A stretch of 64,000 bases of DNA from Holtermannia corniformis (lineage: Eukaryota > Basidiomycota > Tremellomycetes > Holtermanniales), in NCBI GenBank assembly GCA_001599935.1, contig BCIJ01000011.1:204039-268038 (forward strand). The letters are read 5' to 3'. A program made the translations under genes and the position numbers. Below the pieces are notes generated by a model. The model was not told the DNA's origin. It saw only the letters and a list, made by a program, of their open reading frames with translations, and did no database searches. Below, piece by piece: positions 31,217 to 41,864 of this stretch. Positions within the stretch are counted from its first letter, which is position 1; every line of letters begins with the position of its first letter.

Positions 31217-34166
31217 ATGGTGACCGAGCCTCCTATTGTTCCTGGCATGCCCGCTCCTAGTCTTGGTCATCCCATCGTCTCGCCCCCGACCCCGCCAAAG
31301 CTGTCACCGCTCGATACGTCGACGGCTGTCAATCTCGGTCCTGTCGCTTTGCCCTCGCCGTCGTCGGTCGGTCCGGCACCGCCTTCGCCATCGACCAAAC
31401 CGCCCGTGAGACCACCGAAGCCTCCAGAGCTCGTACTCAAGCCCAAGCCGAGTAGTGGGAGTCTCATCGTGCAGGGACCAACACCGACCGATACGACTCC
31501 GTCACATGCTTCGTCGAGCTCTCAGCTTGACAAGGTTGAGACGCTCGATACGCCGCATTCGCGAACACCGATCACGGTTCCCCAACCTCGGCGGTCCACG
31601 TCGTCGTCCCGCTCTTCTCTATCTATATCACTCAGGTCGATCGTAGCCCCGCCGCGAGCGTCGTCAACGGATCCTACGTCGGCTAGACCACCTTCGGTCC
31701 ATTCGCGGCATTCCTCAATCCATGTCCCCTCTCCCCCTCCTTCCGCAAAGTCGCAAGGCTTTGCAGAGAACGGTGTACCGGCGGGTGGAGACGCTCGTGA
31801 TGGCACGTCCACACGGGTCGAGCCACCTGCCAAGGCGGTCAAGCCGAGCTGGTTGCGGCGAGCGAGCTTGACGGCTGCCAAGGGCCGAACAAGCCCGCGA
31901 CTGAATCAGGGCGAATGGGACCGAGGGATAAGCACTAGTCCAAGCATCGACGAGACCGTGTCGACAATAGCCTCGAGCTCAAGCACCCCGCCGACTTTAC
32001 CAGCACGGTCAAAGACTGCAACTCCAGCACCAGAGACAATCCCGCGCTCTGGTTCGGGTAGGATGCTGCCTCCGCCACCTCCGGCACACGCTTCGGCAGG
32101 CGTCACATCAACAGTGTCGGTCGGGTCGAGCTCGAGCCGCCGGCCCGCGACCTCGACACACACGTCTCTCCCTCGTGAGGGGTTCGGTGCGATCCGTGGT
32201 AGGTTAGCTGCATGGAGTGCCACGGCCGGCTCCGAGAGCTCTGGCCGATCCGTTTCACCAAATCAGCAACCACGCCTGCCTGCTACTGCCCAAAAGGCGT
32301 TGACTACCGCTGGCTCGGCAGTCCAGCGCGGCTGGGCCGGTCTCAGGGCTCGTGGCACCGGAGCAGGCGCCAGTATCTCGGGCCTCTCAGCATTCACCAA
32401 CCCGTCGGCCAGCGGATCCTCTCGGGACAATACGTGGACTCGTAGAGGTAGCGCCGATCAGGGTTCAACAGCGAGCACAGGGGCCGATGGTCCCATCTTC
32501 CCACCTGGGGTCGTCCGTCGTGCGGGAAAAAGCCGGCATACCAAGATCTTTGGCAGAGATCTTGGCGTGCTCAGCTCGACCAACCTTGCGGTCGTCGCGG
32601 CGGATGAGGAACTCTCAGAGGATGAGCGGCAACGGCGGGCCTGTTTGCCGGCTGTCCTGGTTCGAACGACGGAGCATCTCCAGATCTGGGCCGTCAAGGA
32701 AGAGGGCATCTTCAGGATCAGTGGGCGTAGTAGCCATATTGCCAGACTCCGCGCAGAGTTTGATGCAGGTATGTCAAGCCGCGTTGGCACCGATCCGAGC
32801 TGACATGCCAGGCGCGGATCTTGACCTCAAGCTGTGTGACGCTGGAGATCTCGACCCTCATGCCGTTGCAGGGTTGTACAAGGCGTTTCTGCGAGAATGT
32901 GCGCCGAGTCTCGATCCGCTCACGTGCTGACGCTCACAGTGCCTACGCCGATCCTCACGCCCGACCTTGCGCCCGAGTTTGACAAGCTCGTCAAGGCTCA
33001 TATGGGCTCGACGGCTCGCGATGTCGAGTTTGGTGTCACTCGTGAAAAGAACAGCCTCGACATGTCAGATACCGAGGTCTCTGCTGGACGCGGCGGCATC
33101 CTGCAAGAACTCGAGGAGATGCTGCGCAGGCTGCCAGAGGTCAATTGGTTCCTCCTGGCTGATCTAGGTCAGTATGTCTAGCAGCGCTGCAATGGCGCTA
33201 ACAACTGCAGCATCGCTTTTGGCTACCACTATCCAGCATTCCCACATCAACAAGATGACGCTACAAAACGTGCTGCTTGTCTTTTGCCCATCATTGTCCT
33301 TTTCTGCTCCCTTTCTCCGCCTCTTGATCGATCATCGGCATCGCCTGTTTGCCAAGCCTCCCGACGCACCGCTATCCCCTAATATCAGCTTTGACGACGC
33401 CGAACTGCTCCCACCTGCCCTTCCTGTTCGACTCCCTACGACGCGATCCTCCTCGCCGAGATCAGAAGACGGCTACTCTTTCATCGATGAGCCGTCGAAA
33501 CGCTCGCCCCCGAAACCGCCGCGGAAAAAGTCGAGCCTCGCGGTCCTGATCAGTCCGTCGCAGAGCGCGCCCGGCCTGCGCACCCCGCCGCTCAGTATCG
33601 AGAAACAGTCGAGCAGTGTGCACGTCACCCCGCCACGGGTCGAGTTGGGCGAAATCTCGACGTCGCCGCTACCGTCGTTCGAGGGCCCGGACAAGCGCGT
33701 GCCACTGCTGATTGACAAGCTGCTGGCGGCTGAGACGGACGCGGCCAGAAAGGAAGACGTGGAAGAGGTCATTACTCCCCCACCTGGTATCGTCGCCGAT
33801 CGAGCCAAAGCGTTTGCAACGCCGACGCCGATCGCCGATCGGTTTGCTGGAACGGGCATCCCGGCCGCCAACCTGTTCAGCATGAGCGAGCGCGGTAGCT
33901 CGACCAGTTTGCAAACCGATGCAGGCGTCACCAACCCCGCCAGTGTCGTCCGTCGGGGCCAACCGGCTTTCTTTTCGTCGTCGGGTAGTTTTACCGGTCG
34001 TCCGAGTAGGTCCAAGACGGTGCCCATGAACTTGACAGCTCCGCCCTCGACGGCCGTGGACGTCAGCCCTTCATGGCGTCAGACCGAGGGCAACAAGCGC
34101 AAGTCGTTGAGCCCAGGGGGCCGTAATGTCAGGAACGCAATCAAGGCGCTGGAGTCGCCGTCGTGA
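31217..34166 (+). CDS. RhoGAP-domain protein
   Basis: GTPase-activating protein for Rho/Rac/Cdc42-type GTPases, which control polarity, wall synthesis and cytokinesis. ATG 31217 (MVTEPPIVPGMPAPSLGHPI) opens a long disordered region rich in Pro and Ser (31217-32500) with polyproline SH3-type sites (KPPVRPPKPPE). The RhoGAP domain spans about 32550-33350: FGRDLGVL, VPAVLVRTTEHL-like start (LPAVLVRTTEHLQIW), EEGIFRISGRSSHI with the catalytic Arg finger, LYKAFLRELPTPILTP, and INKMTLQNVLLVFCPSLSFS. The usual GPxL near the end is changed to CPSL. A second disordered tail rich in Ser and Pro runs to TGA at 34164-34166. Three short introns lie in the domain (after 32767, near 32910-32940 and near 33170-33211). 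Confidence 0.92.
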
Positions 34167-34339
34167 GAAGAGGTGAGCCCTCGTCGTATGACGACCGCTG
34201 ACGCGATTCAGTTTCATAATTGCTTGTTTGCATTCGCATGTCATGTATCCCTGCAGTTATTTATCGGAGACTACTGGCAAAAACGGCTTGACGACGATCA
34301 TTGCGCCCTGTCACAGTCAGTACCGGCTGTTGCTGCCAT

Positions 34340-35115
34340 TCAACTTGCGTAGACGTATCGCCCCTCGCCGGACGCCTTGTCGTCTTTTCGGATAATGGTG
34401 TACAGTAGCACCGAGCCGAGTAGCTTGATCTAACGGTGAGCGAGGCCGCGGACAGTCACGCCGTACCATTGGCCACCACACGAGGATGCGGTAGCGCGCG
34501 CCAAAGAATGCAGCCTCGAGATACTCTGCAACCGCAATGACAGACCAGTAGGACATCCTGCTGTGTCAATGGCGCTCTCGGTCGCCAAGTACGCACCAAA
34601 GCCCTCTGTCCTTGCGCGAAAACATTGAGACGAGCGTGCAATGCCCGGGCAGGAGGTAAACCATCCCGTAAGGCAGCATGAACTTGAACTGGAATGGTGC
34701 GCCGAAACTGTCCCTCAGCATGACCTGGCCGGCGGTTACTTACCAGAACGCTAGATGCACCATGACAATCGCAAGCAGTGCGGTGGACGGAGACCCAAAC
34801 AGCTTGCAGAATTGCAACACGGGGGGTGACCAAGAGGCGAGCTGCCAATTCAGCCACCGCGTGCCCAAGCGTCCGACTTACGATGGTCTCGACGATGGTC
34901 GAGGCCTTGACATCTTCCGGCTTGGCGGTCTTGTCCTTTTCTTTCTTTTCCTTTTCCTTTTCCTTTTCCTTCTTCTCCTTGGCCTTTTGCTTGTCTTCAG
35001 CCTCGACCTCGGCTACCTTTTGCTGAGCCGAGAACGCGGCGATGCGCGCAATGTTGTTGGCCCATAGCGCCGCGGCGTGCGCCTCGTCTGGCGGCGGTGC
35101 GGGCGTTGGATCCAT
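34340..35115 (-). CDS. Membrane protein with a charged Lys/Glu tract
   Basis: ATG 35115 opens MDPTPAPPPDEAHAAALWAN, then a soluble helical start and a strongly charged Lys/Glu tract (34925-34985, encoded by repeated TTCTT-type triplets on the plus strand). After a short intron come several hydrophobic stretches: FGSPSTALLAIVMVHLAFW, FKFMLPYGMVYLLPGHCTLV, WMSYWSVIAVAEYLEAAFFG and IKLLGSVLLYTIIRK. The end is GEGRYVYAS at TGA 34340. Short introns fall between these. The part around WMSYWSVIAVAEY recalls the DP1/Yop1/REEP hairpin proteins that shape the endoplasmic reticulum, but the likeness is too weak to name it. It is divergent with the mannosyltransferase, about 195 bases apart. Confidence 0.7.
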
Positions 35116-35309
35116 GTGGGTGCTGCGCGCTCTTGGATGGAAATAATCACGACGGCAGCAAGGACAAAGGAGTCCACTGCGGCAAAGCCTAGACTCGAGT
35201 TTTCCGTCAGTGACGCAGGCAAGATGAAACAAAGGACACTCTTTTCAGGCAAGTGTTGCACGGCGGCAAATTACCCCTGACGACGCAGCTAACGAACCGC
35301 GGTCGATCA

Positions 35310-37336
35310 ATGGAAATGCTCAAAGGAAGTGTGCTGGATCGGGATGTTATCCACGACGCACCTCGCAAGTCGAGCGCAACAATGTTGGGCAATCATCGGC
35401 GGTTGATCCTGCGAACGCTGGTCCCTCTGTGCATACTCGGCTTGATACTGGTCATCCACCATGTAAGTGACAAGCCGGCAACGGCGGTACGAACGCTTCG
35501 AAGAAAGGTGCGAGGCGTGCGACCAGCCGACTTTATGGTCGCCCAGCCCGATGGGCCGTTGGCCAAGATCTACGACTATGACTTTCCCGATCTGCGCTTG
35601 CCCGAGATCTTTTTGCGACCGGAGAATCGCTTACTGGCCGACCGTCTGCACGCGTTCTTGTCCCGGCCAATTCTCAGCCATGACGAGGCCGCCGAGGTCA
35701 ACGAAGACAACTGCCCGCTGAGTTTAAGCGACCGCCTCGTGGACCCTCCGCAGCTTACTGAAAACGACAACATATGGCGCTACGAGGTCGACAAGCTGTT
35801 GATCGCGGAAAAGCGGGCCGACTTGGTGTTATGGATTCAGAAGCAGCTGGAAAGAGGCAAGGCGATTCTCGGAACGCAGCTGCCGGAGGCGCAGAGAGGC
35901 ACAAGGGGGATTGTGATCGCAGGGGGGAACCACGTACGTGTGGGTGCGCAAGACAATCCTGACGCGCACAGAACGGGCCGAACCGCATCCTAACCCAGGT
36001 TCGCATGCTGCGGCACTATGGGTGTACGCTGCCGATCGAGGTTGTGCATTTCAAGGGTGAGATGCGCAATCGCGCGGTGCGCAAAGAATTGAAGGAGCTG
36101 GGTGTCACGCTTGTCAAGGTGCGTCGGAGGGTCTTATCTACGTAGTCTCATGCCGCAGGTGCAAGGGGTGGAGAAGGACCTTGGGAGCTACAAGGTGGGC
36201 GCAAGGCCGTGATGACTTGACGCGCTGACACCTGCAGAACTTTCAAGTAGGCCGCTGCTAGCACCATGCTCTACTGACCTGCCAGATCAAAGGCCTTGCC
36301 ATCGTGCAGTCGTCCTTTCAGGAGGTACTCTACCTCGACTCGGACAACTACCCGCTTCGCGATCCGACCCATCTATTCGACGCGCCGACCTATCGCGAGC
36401 ACGGCGCGGTATTCTGGCCCGACATTACTCGCGAACACGGCCACAATGCCATCTGGCGCATCATGGGCGTACCGTGCACCTTTGACGACTTTACATTCGA
36501 GAGTGGCCAGATTATGATTGACAAGGCGGGCAACGATGGGCTCAACCTGGCCGCGCTTTGGATGGCAAGCGGCATGCTCAACGATGTGTAGGTGACCAGA
36601 GTGGGTGCGCGAGCTGACACGACAGGCCATTCTGGTTCACCGTATGCCACGGCGACAAGGATACCTTTAGGTGGGTCATTCAACCGTGGGTCGTGCTCAT
36701 TGATAGGTGGGGGTTCGTTGCGCTGGGAATCCCGTTTGGCGTCCCGAGTCGATGGCTGTCGGCCGTGGGCATCTTGAACAACTTTGACAACGATCGCTTT
36801 GCCGGCCAGTGAGTCGCTCGAGTGGTAAGCCGGGCTTACCTGTCAGCTCCATGGTTCAGTACGATCTGGCGACACCCCCGGGGTATAAGAAAGCGCCGCC
36901 GCTGTTTGTGCACGGGTAGGTCGACTGCCGGGGGAACGCGCTGACACTGCAGCAACCTTATGAAGATCATTCCCGGGGACGACCGTACCGCAGCCAACAC
37001 GTTTACTCACATTGTTCGTGGCCGCCCGGTGGACCGAGCTGACCCACAGAAATACATGGCGATTGACGACTACCACGAGCCGACGTTGAGTCAAGTGCAT
37101 TTCATGGTCTACAATGTGGGTGCTTCATGTGGCGCTGCACGCTGACGACGCAGCCACCCTGGCGGGGGGTCGCGACCGATATCGAAATCCACCGTCACGG
37201 CCGCGAGCACATGACGCCGCAGCAGCGCCGCAAGCAGCACGTCGTCCTCCAGCCAGTGTCCGAGCTCGAAGGTGATCCCTTTCGCGGGTTTGCCAGGCTG
37301 TTCTACGAGAAGGGCGGGCGAGTCGGTGGAGAGTAG
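35310..37336 (+). CDS. MNN1-type alpha-1,3-mannosyltransferase (GT71)
   Basis: Golgi type II membrane glycosyltransferase that caps mannans on wall glycoproteins. ATG 35310 is followed by a short basic cytosolic part and one membrane anchor (LILRTLVPLCILGLILVIHH). The catalytic part has GIVIAGGNHNGPNRILTQVR, then LRHYGCTLPIEVVHFKGEM, QSSFQEVLYLDSDNYPLRDP carrying the DxD metal-nucleotide site, and then GAVFWPDI, TFESGQIMIDK and PFWFTVCHGDKDTFR. This order is that of the MNN1/MNN2 group (GT71 and relatives). The C-terminus has VHGNLMKIIPGDD and ends GGRVGGE at TAG 37334-37336. Introns are short and frequent from 35930 on. MNN1 versus MNN2 linkage cannot be told from sequence by eye. Confidence 0.88.
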
Positions 37337-37640
37337 CATGCATCTAGCATCGCAGTAGCGTGGTGGCCACGTGGCAAAGTGGCGGTGCCGTAATATGCGT
37401 GTCGCTTTGTGGCAGGCGCCGTCCGCCTGTCTGTACCTTGATTCCCTCACACATCCTGGCTATCCGGCTCACCCGGATGATACATATACCTTGAGGGTTC
37501 CGAGACAGACACACCCATAGAGAAAAAGCGGCTTGAATGACATGGAATGCGACGGAAATCCGCGTTTCCTCGCATTTCGCCTGTTACGTCTTGGGAAGAG
37601 TTAATGAGCGTCAACAACGTGTTCTAATTGCCAGAAGAGG
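37337..37640. other. Intergenic, nothing recognised
   Basis: About 300 bases downstream of the mannosyltransferase, less GC-rich than the genes. No gene is seen. Confidence 0.4.
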
Positions 37641-37653
37641 AAAAAAGCAAAAA
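37641..37653 (-). terminator. RNA polymerase III terminator of tRNA-Pro
   Basis: Read on the minus strand, TTTTT and then TTTTTT lie just after the tRNA 3' end, as for pol III termination. Confidence 0.75.
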
Positions 37654-37656
37654 GGT

Positions 37657-37754
37657 GGCGCTCTCCAGTAATCGAAACTGGGGCCTCGTCCATGTCTCGA
37701 TTACGTAATCACATAATACCCTAAGGACGAATCATACCACTAGACCAAGAGCGC
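37657..37754 (-). tRNA. tRNA-Pro(AGG) with a 26-nt intron
   Basis: On the minus strand, the 7-bp acceptor stem GCGCTCT pairs exactly with AGAGCGC, and the discriminator base is C. The A-box region reads TGGTCTAGTGGTATGATT, as in fungal tRNA-Pro. The anticodon stem is CGTCC with GGACG and the loop is TTAGGG..T, giving anticodon AGG. A 26-nt intron (with the palindrome GATTACGTAATC) follows position 37, where eukaryotic tRNA introns sit. The T arm is CCAGT-TTCGATT-ACTGG. Confidence 0.92.
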
Positions 37755-38382
37755 ATGATATTTTCTGACCGCTTGGGATAGTATATATTGGTTAAAAGTC
37801 ATGGTGTCTATAGTTGGGCCTCCGAGTGTACGCCGATGACCGCACTAGTAGACTCAGGGGAGGCATGCATCACCGCCGATGACGGGATGAAATGATAAAG
37901 AATGCCACACTGCCCGGAGAGAACGAAACAGGGTGCTTTTTTGCATCACATAGCACACCTGACACGGCCTCGTGTTTGTCCTGATCCTGCTCCACCGGCG
38001 GACATCTCACCAGTTATAGCGTGTCGCAGAACCCTGATGCTGGTGCCGCGAGTTGAGTTGTCACTGATTCAGCCACCGCATGTCGTGCATCCTCATGTCA
38101 TACCTCTGCGGTCGGCGGAAGAAGGGAGCGTCTAGGTGATAGGTGAATCAGGTAAGTTCCCATGGCACTGCCTTCCCCACCCGTTTCCCCCCCTTTAACG
38201 TGAACTCGTTTTCATGTCTAATCCCCTCGCCTATTTTCCTCGAAGCCTGCGTCATCGCCTCCGATTCCGCCCCCTCTCCAGATCCATCTCTGTCTCCCGA
38301 CGACACGTTTGCATATCCTGCATCGCTCCCTCCTCCCGCTGCTACTCTCGCCTCGCTTTCGGCTTCTGAAACAGCTTCCAAA
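37755..38382. promoter_or_regulatory. Region upstream of the protease-fold gene
   Basis: About 630 bases. It has an AT-rich TATATAT stretch at about 37790. The frame of the next gene is open back to 38143 without an in-frame ATG before 38383, so a missed upstream exon is possible. Confidence 0.35.
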
Positions 38383-40108
38383 ATGGACGATCACATAAAG
38401 AACCTACTTGCGTCGTACCCAGCCGCTATCACCGACTTTTACGGCTCTGGGACGCCCTGCGTCTACAAGACCGGCCCGACGTGGCCTGTTGCCCGGGGCC
38501 AGGTTCCGCCGCTCGTCCGTGCCGCCCGTCCGGTCTACAATCACGGGATCGCGTCGATCTGGCTCAAGACCGCTCGGCGGATCGTTGCCGCGCTCGACGC
38601 GCTCGAGATTCCCATGCATTGGAATGCAATCGATCCTTTGGCGTACGCGAACGCGGGTCAGGCGGCGCTGATATGCGAATTCGTTATTGTCGTCTGCGTT
38701 TCTCCGCGCTCACTTGGCTACGAGGATGCTGTTGCCGCTGCAGCTGTCGTCGATGGGATCATCGTTGTAAGTCTTCGGACCTCGCATGTAAGCGCACGAT
38801 CGACTTACCGCGTACTCTAGGCTGCCGGGTTCCCCGACATCCAAGTCGCCTTCGTCGAGTCCATCTACCGCCGCCAGGGGAAGCTCATGGGGTTCAACCC
38901 GACCTACGAGGTGCAGGGACTTCCCGGCCTGCGCAAACCCCTCACGCCGACTCTGGGCATCGCCATTGCGCCTCACAAGACGCCTCACTTGGAGGGCACG
39001 GGTGGCGTTTTCTTGCGCCTCAGCTCTGACACGTCGGACAACCGTATCTTCCTCTTGACCTGCGCTCACGTCATCCACCCTCCGCTCGTGTTCGAGAACA
39101 AGGCGTATACGCGCAAGCTCGATAGTCAGGCGCGCGAAGACGTCATTCTTCTCGGTACCGCCGCCTTCGACAACTTCGTCGGCGCCATCATGAAGTTTAT
39201 CGGCGACGAGACAAAAGCGATTAGCAGCTGGCAAACGCCTCTCGGCAAAATCCCGGCCCCGGACGACGGCGAGGCCGCTGCGATCACTAAAAAGCGCAAG
39301 GAATACACCAACCTCATTGACTCATCCCAGGGAAAGATCAGCGCGGCCAATGACCTTCACACCAAAGCCACGAAGGACTTCACCTTCACCAACTCCCGCA
39401 TCATCGGTTTCAACTATCACTGCGCCAAGAGAGAGGTCGGCGCCGACGGCTTCATGTACGATTGGGCCCTCGTCCGGCTCGACGTCGACAAGTTGGAGGG
39501 AGCCTTCAAGGGCAATATGCTGTTCGTCGGTGCGTCGGTCTTTCTCTCTCTCTCTTCTCCGTTCTGGCGCTATTCATTGACGCTCCTCTGTCTACAGGCG
39601 GTAACAAGACGGCTGTGGACTGGGAGAACTACATGTTTGCTCAGGCTGACGACCGTACCGACTTTCACGTTCCCGGGGATTTGCTTTTGCAGCTCAAGGG
39701 CTATGTCCGCGAGGCAGAGTTCAGAAATCCGCAAAACTACGACGTGAACAACGTGACGACGCTGTTGGCGGTCAAGAACGGCCGTACCACCGGAACCACC
39801 TTCGGCCGCGTCAACGGGCTCGAATCGATTACCCGTGACTACATTGAGCACGGCCTCAAAGTCGACGCGCTCGAATTCATCGTGTGCGGCTACGATACCA
39901 AGACCGGCAAGAACGACCGGTTCTCAGCCGAAGGTGACTCCGGCTCAATGGTCGTCGACAGGCTCGGTCGTCTCATTGGCTTACTGACCGGCGGCGGAGG
40001 GCCAAGCAGCGCCACGGACAAGACTTACATCACGCCCTACTACGCGCTCAAGAAGGAGATCGAAAAGAAGTTCGCGGGCGCTTGCCTCCTTTCCCCTATT
40101 GCTGTCTG
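38383..40108 (+). CDS. Two-domain protein with trypsin-like serine protease fold
   Basis: ATG 38383 (MDDHIKNLLASYPAAITDFY). The N-terminal part (to about residue 150) is a compact alpha/beta-looking domain: WPVARGQVPPLVRAARPVYN, HGIASIWLKTARRIVAALD, CEFVIVVCVSPRSLGYEDAV, FPDIQVAFVES. The second half looks like a chymotrypsin-fold protease with all three catalytic residues: His in LLTCAHVIHPP, Asp in YDWALVRLD, and Ser in AEGDSGSMVVDRLGRLIGLL. There is no signal peptide, so it is likely cytosolic. Introns lie at about 38769-38820 and 39532-39598; the first exon is long, unlike most genes here. Proteins with this layout are known as uncharacterised families in basidiomycetes; that is from memory and unchecked. 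It stands beside a tRNA gene. No function is assigned beyond probable peptidase. Confidence 0.8.
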
Positions 40109-40462
40109 AGCTGTCGGCCACTTTGCCGCTCTCTCACTTGGCGGTATGGGTGACTAATTAGGACGACTCGTTTCCCGATCGTCAGACTACGTAGCGATGA
40201 AACTAATCCTGATCGAGCTTCATCTAATACAAACACACCTCAATCCCAGACTTGGCGTTTAGTATCGGACGTCGTTGGCCTCTTTACATTCATCAGAGGT
40301 GATTCTTGCGCGCTTGCCCCTGAATGAAGTCCGAGCGGGCCGCACGCTCCGCCCGATATTGCTAGGTTTGCACGTGATGTCCTAGCATCAAGTCGCCGGG
40401 CCCTGAGGCAGCGTGGCCCTTGCTAAAGTGAGCGACCATTGCATCCCTTCCATACCACCACT
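40109..40462 (+). other. Intergenic region
   Basis: About 350 bases between two genes on the same strand, with the 3' end of one and promoter of the next. Nothing else is seen. Confidence 0.35.
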
Positions 40463-41801
40463 ATGACAGTCGACCCAGCACCAGTCTACGCCTCGGTCTC
40501 TGACGGTGGGCCTGCGATTCCACCCAAGCATTTCGCACCGCACGAGGCCGTGTATACCTACGAGGTCGGTTGTGACTCGAGCGCGGCGGCGTACTGACCG
40601 CCGATAGGTCTTGCCCGGATATTTCCACCAGACGGGCCCAGAGCCCAAGCATACCACTTTTGAAGAATATGTGCGTGTTACTGCGTCACTCTATCGCTCA
40701 AACTGAGAGTACAGCTCCATAAATCATTCGGCCTGATCGACCAGTCACCGGATCGCTGGCTACGGCTACGAAAGTCTGTGAGCGAGCTACAGCGAAACGC
40801 ACAGCCAGGCGAGATCATCAAGGTGCTCTTTTGCGGTACGTCCACTCTGCGCGGCGTCTACTGCGCGCGTCGGCTTTGCTCGCGCAATCACACAACAAAC
40901 TCGCCGTCCTTTTCCGTGATCATTCAGGGTCTAGCGTGATTAGTCCACACAACACACACGACATACGCGCTGAAACAGGAACGGGCTGCTGATCAAACAC
41001 GCAGGTCGTCACGGCGAGGGTTGGCACAACTTTGGGTGTGAAAAGTATGGCCAGGTGGTGAGTTTGGCGTCCCTGTGCCGACGATCAGCCTGACTGGTAT
41101 AGGAATGGGAAGCAAAGTGGGCAATGCTGGAGGGCGACGGCGAGCTCGTGTGGGGCCCTGATCCGTTCTTGACACCGCTGGGAGAATCCCAAGCGGTCAA
41201 CATTGGCAACGCGTGGGAAAAGGAAAAGCTGGCGGGCGCGCCGATCGGTCATGATGAGATGAAGTGGCTTGTGAGCCCGTTCACCCGGGCAATCCAAACT
41301 CTTGAGCGGAGTTGGGCAGGGCTGCGACCCGACACGGTCGAGTCGTGGGAGGTGAGTTCATGTCATTCGATAGGCCCGAGCTGACGATCAGGACTTGCGC
41401 GAGGTCTACGGTAGCCACACTTGCGACAAGCGTCTATCAAAGGTGAGCGATCGTCAGGTCGATCGCGCTGACGGGCCAGTCCGCCATCAGCAAGCGCTTC
41501 CCATGGATCACGTTCGAGTCGGGCTTTAGCGAAGAAGACCCACTGTGGCTGCCGAACCACCGAGAAGACGACGAGCACATGCAGCTCCGGATGCAACGTG
41601 CAATGGACCGCCTGTTTGGCGGAGCAGTGGCCGAGACCTGTATGTGCTTGGACAGTGTGGAAGTGAATTGACAACGCAGACGTCTCGCTCACCATGCACT
41701 CGGCCATTCTTCGCAACCTTTTGGCCGTTGTCAATCATCAAGTTTACCCGCTCGCGACCGGCGAGATGATCCCGATTGTGGTCAAAGCCACGCGCATCTG
41801 A
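40463..41801 (+). CDS. Histidine phosphatase superfamily protein (PMU1-like)
   Basis: Phosphoglycerate-mutase-like fold hydrolase that uses a phospho-histidine. ATG 40463 (MTVDPAPVYASVSDGGPAIP). The catalytic motif FCGRHGEGWHN is built across an intron of about 160 nt (about 40838-41004), placing the nucleophile His. Further marks are LTPLGESQAVNIGNAWEKE, VSPFTRAIQTLERSW with the second Arg, DLREVYGSHTCDKR, and TMHSAILRNLL with the second catalytic His in a slightly unusual place. It ends VKATRI at TGA 41799-41801. The order and spacing match S. cerevisiae PMU1 and related fungal proteins. Substrate is unknown. Several introns are about 50 nt. Confidence 0.87.
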
Positions 41802-41864
41802 TTGGCTTGCATAGGCCCTGTCTAGATCTTCTTGTGCAATTTGTCATGCATTGACCTGTCTAGA

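Noticed and set aside
37860..38380. Extension of the protease-fold gene upstream of 38383
   Set aside because: The frame is open, but there is no in-frame ATG or clear splice acceptor to support it.
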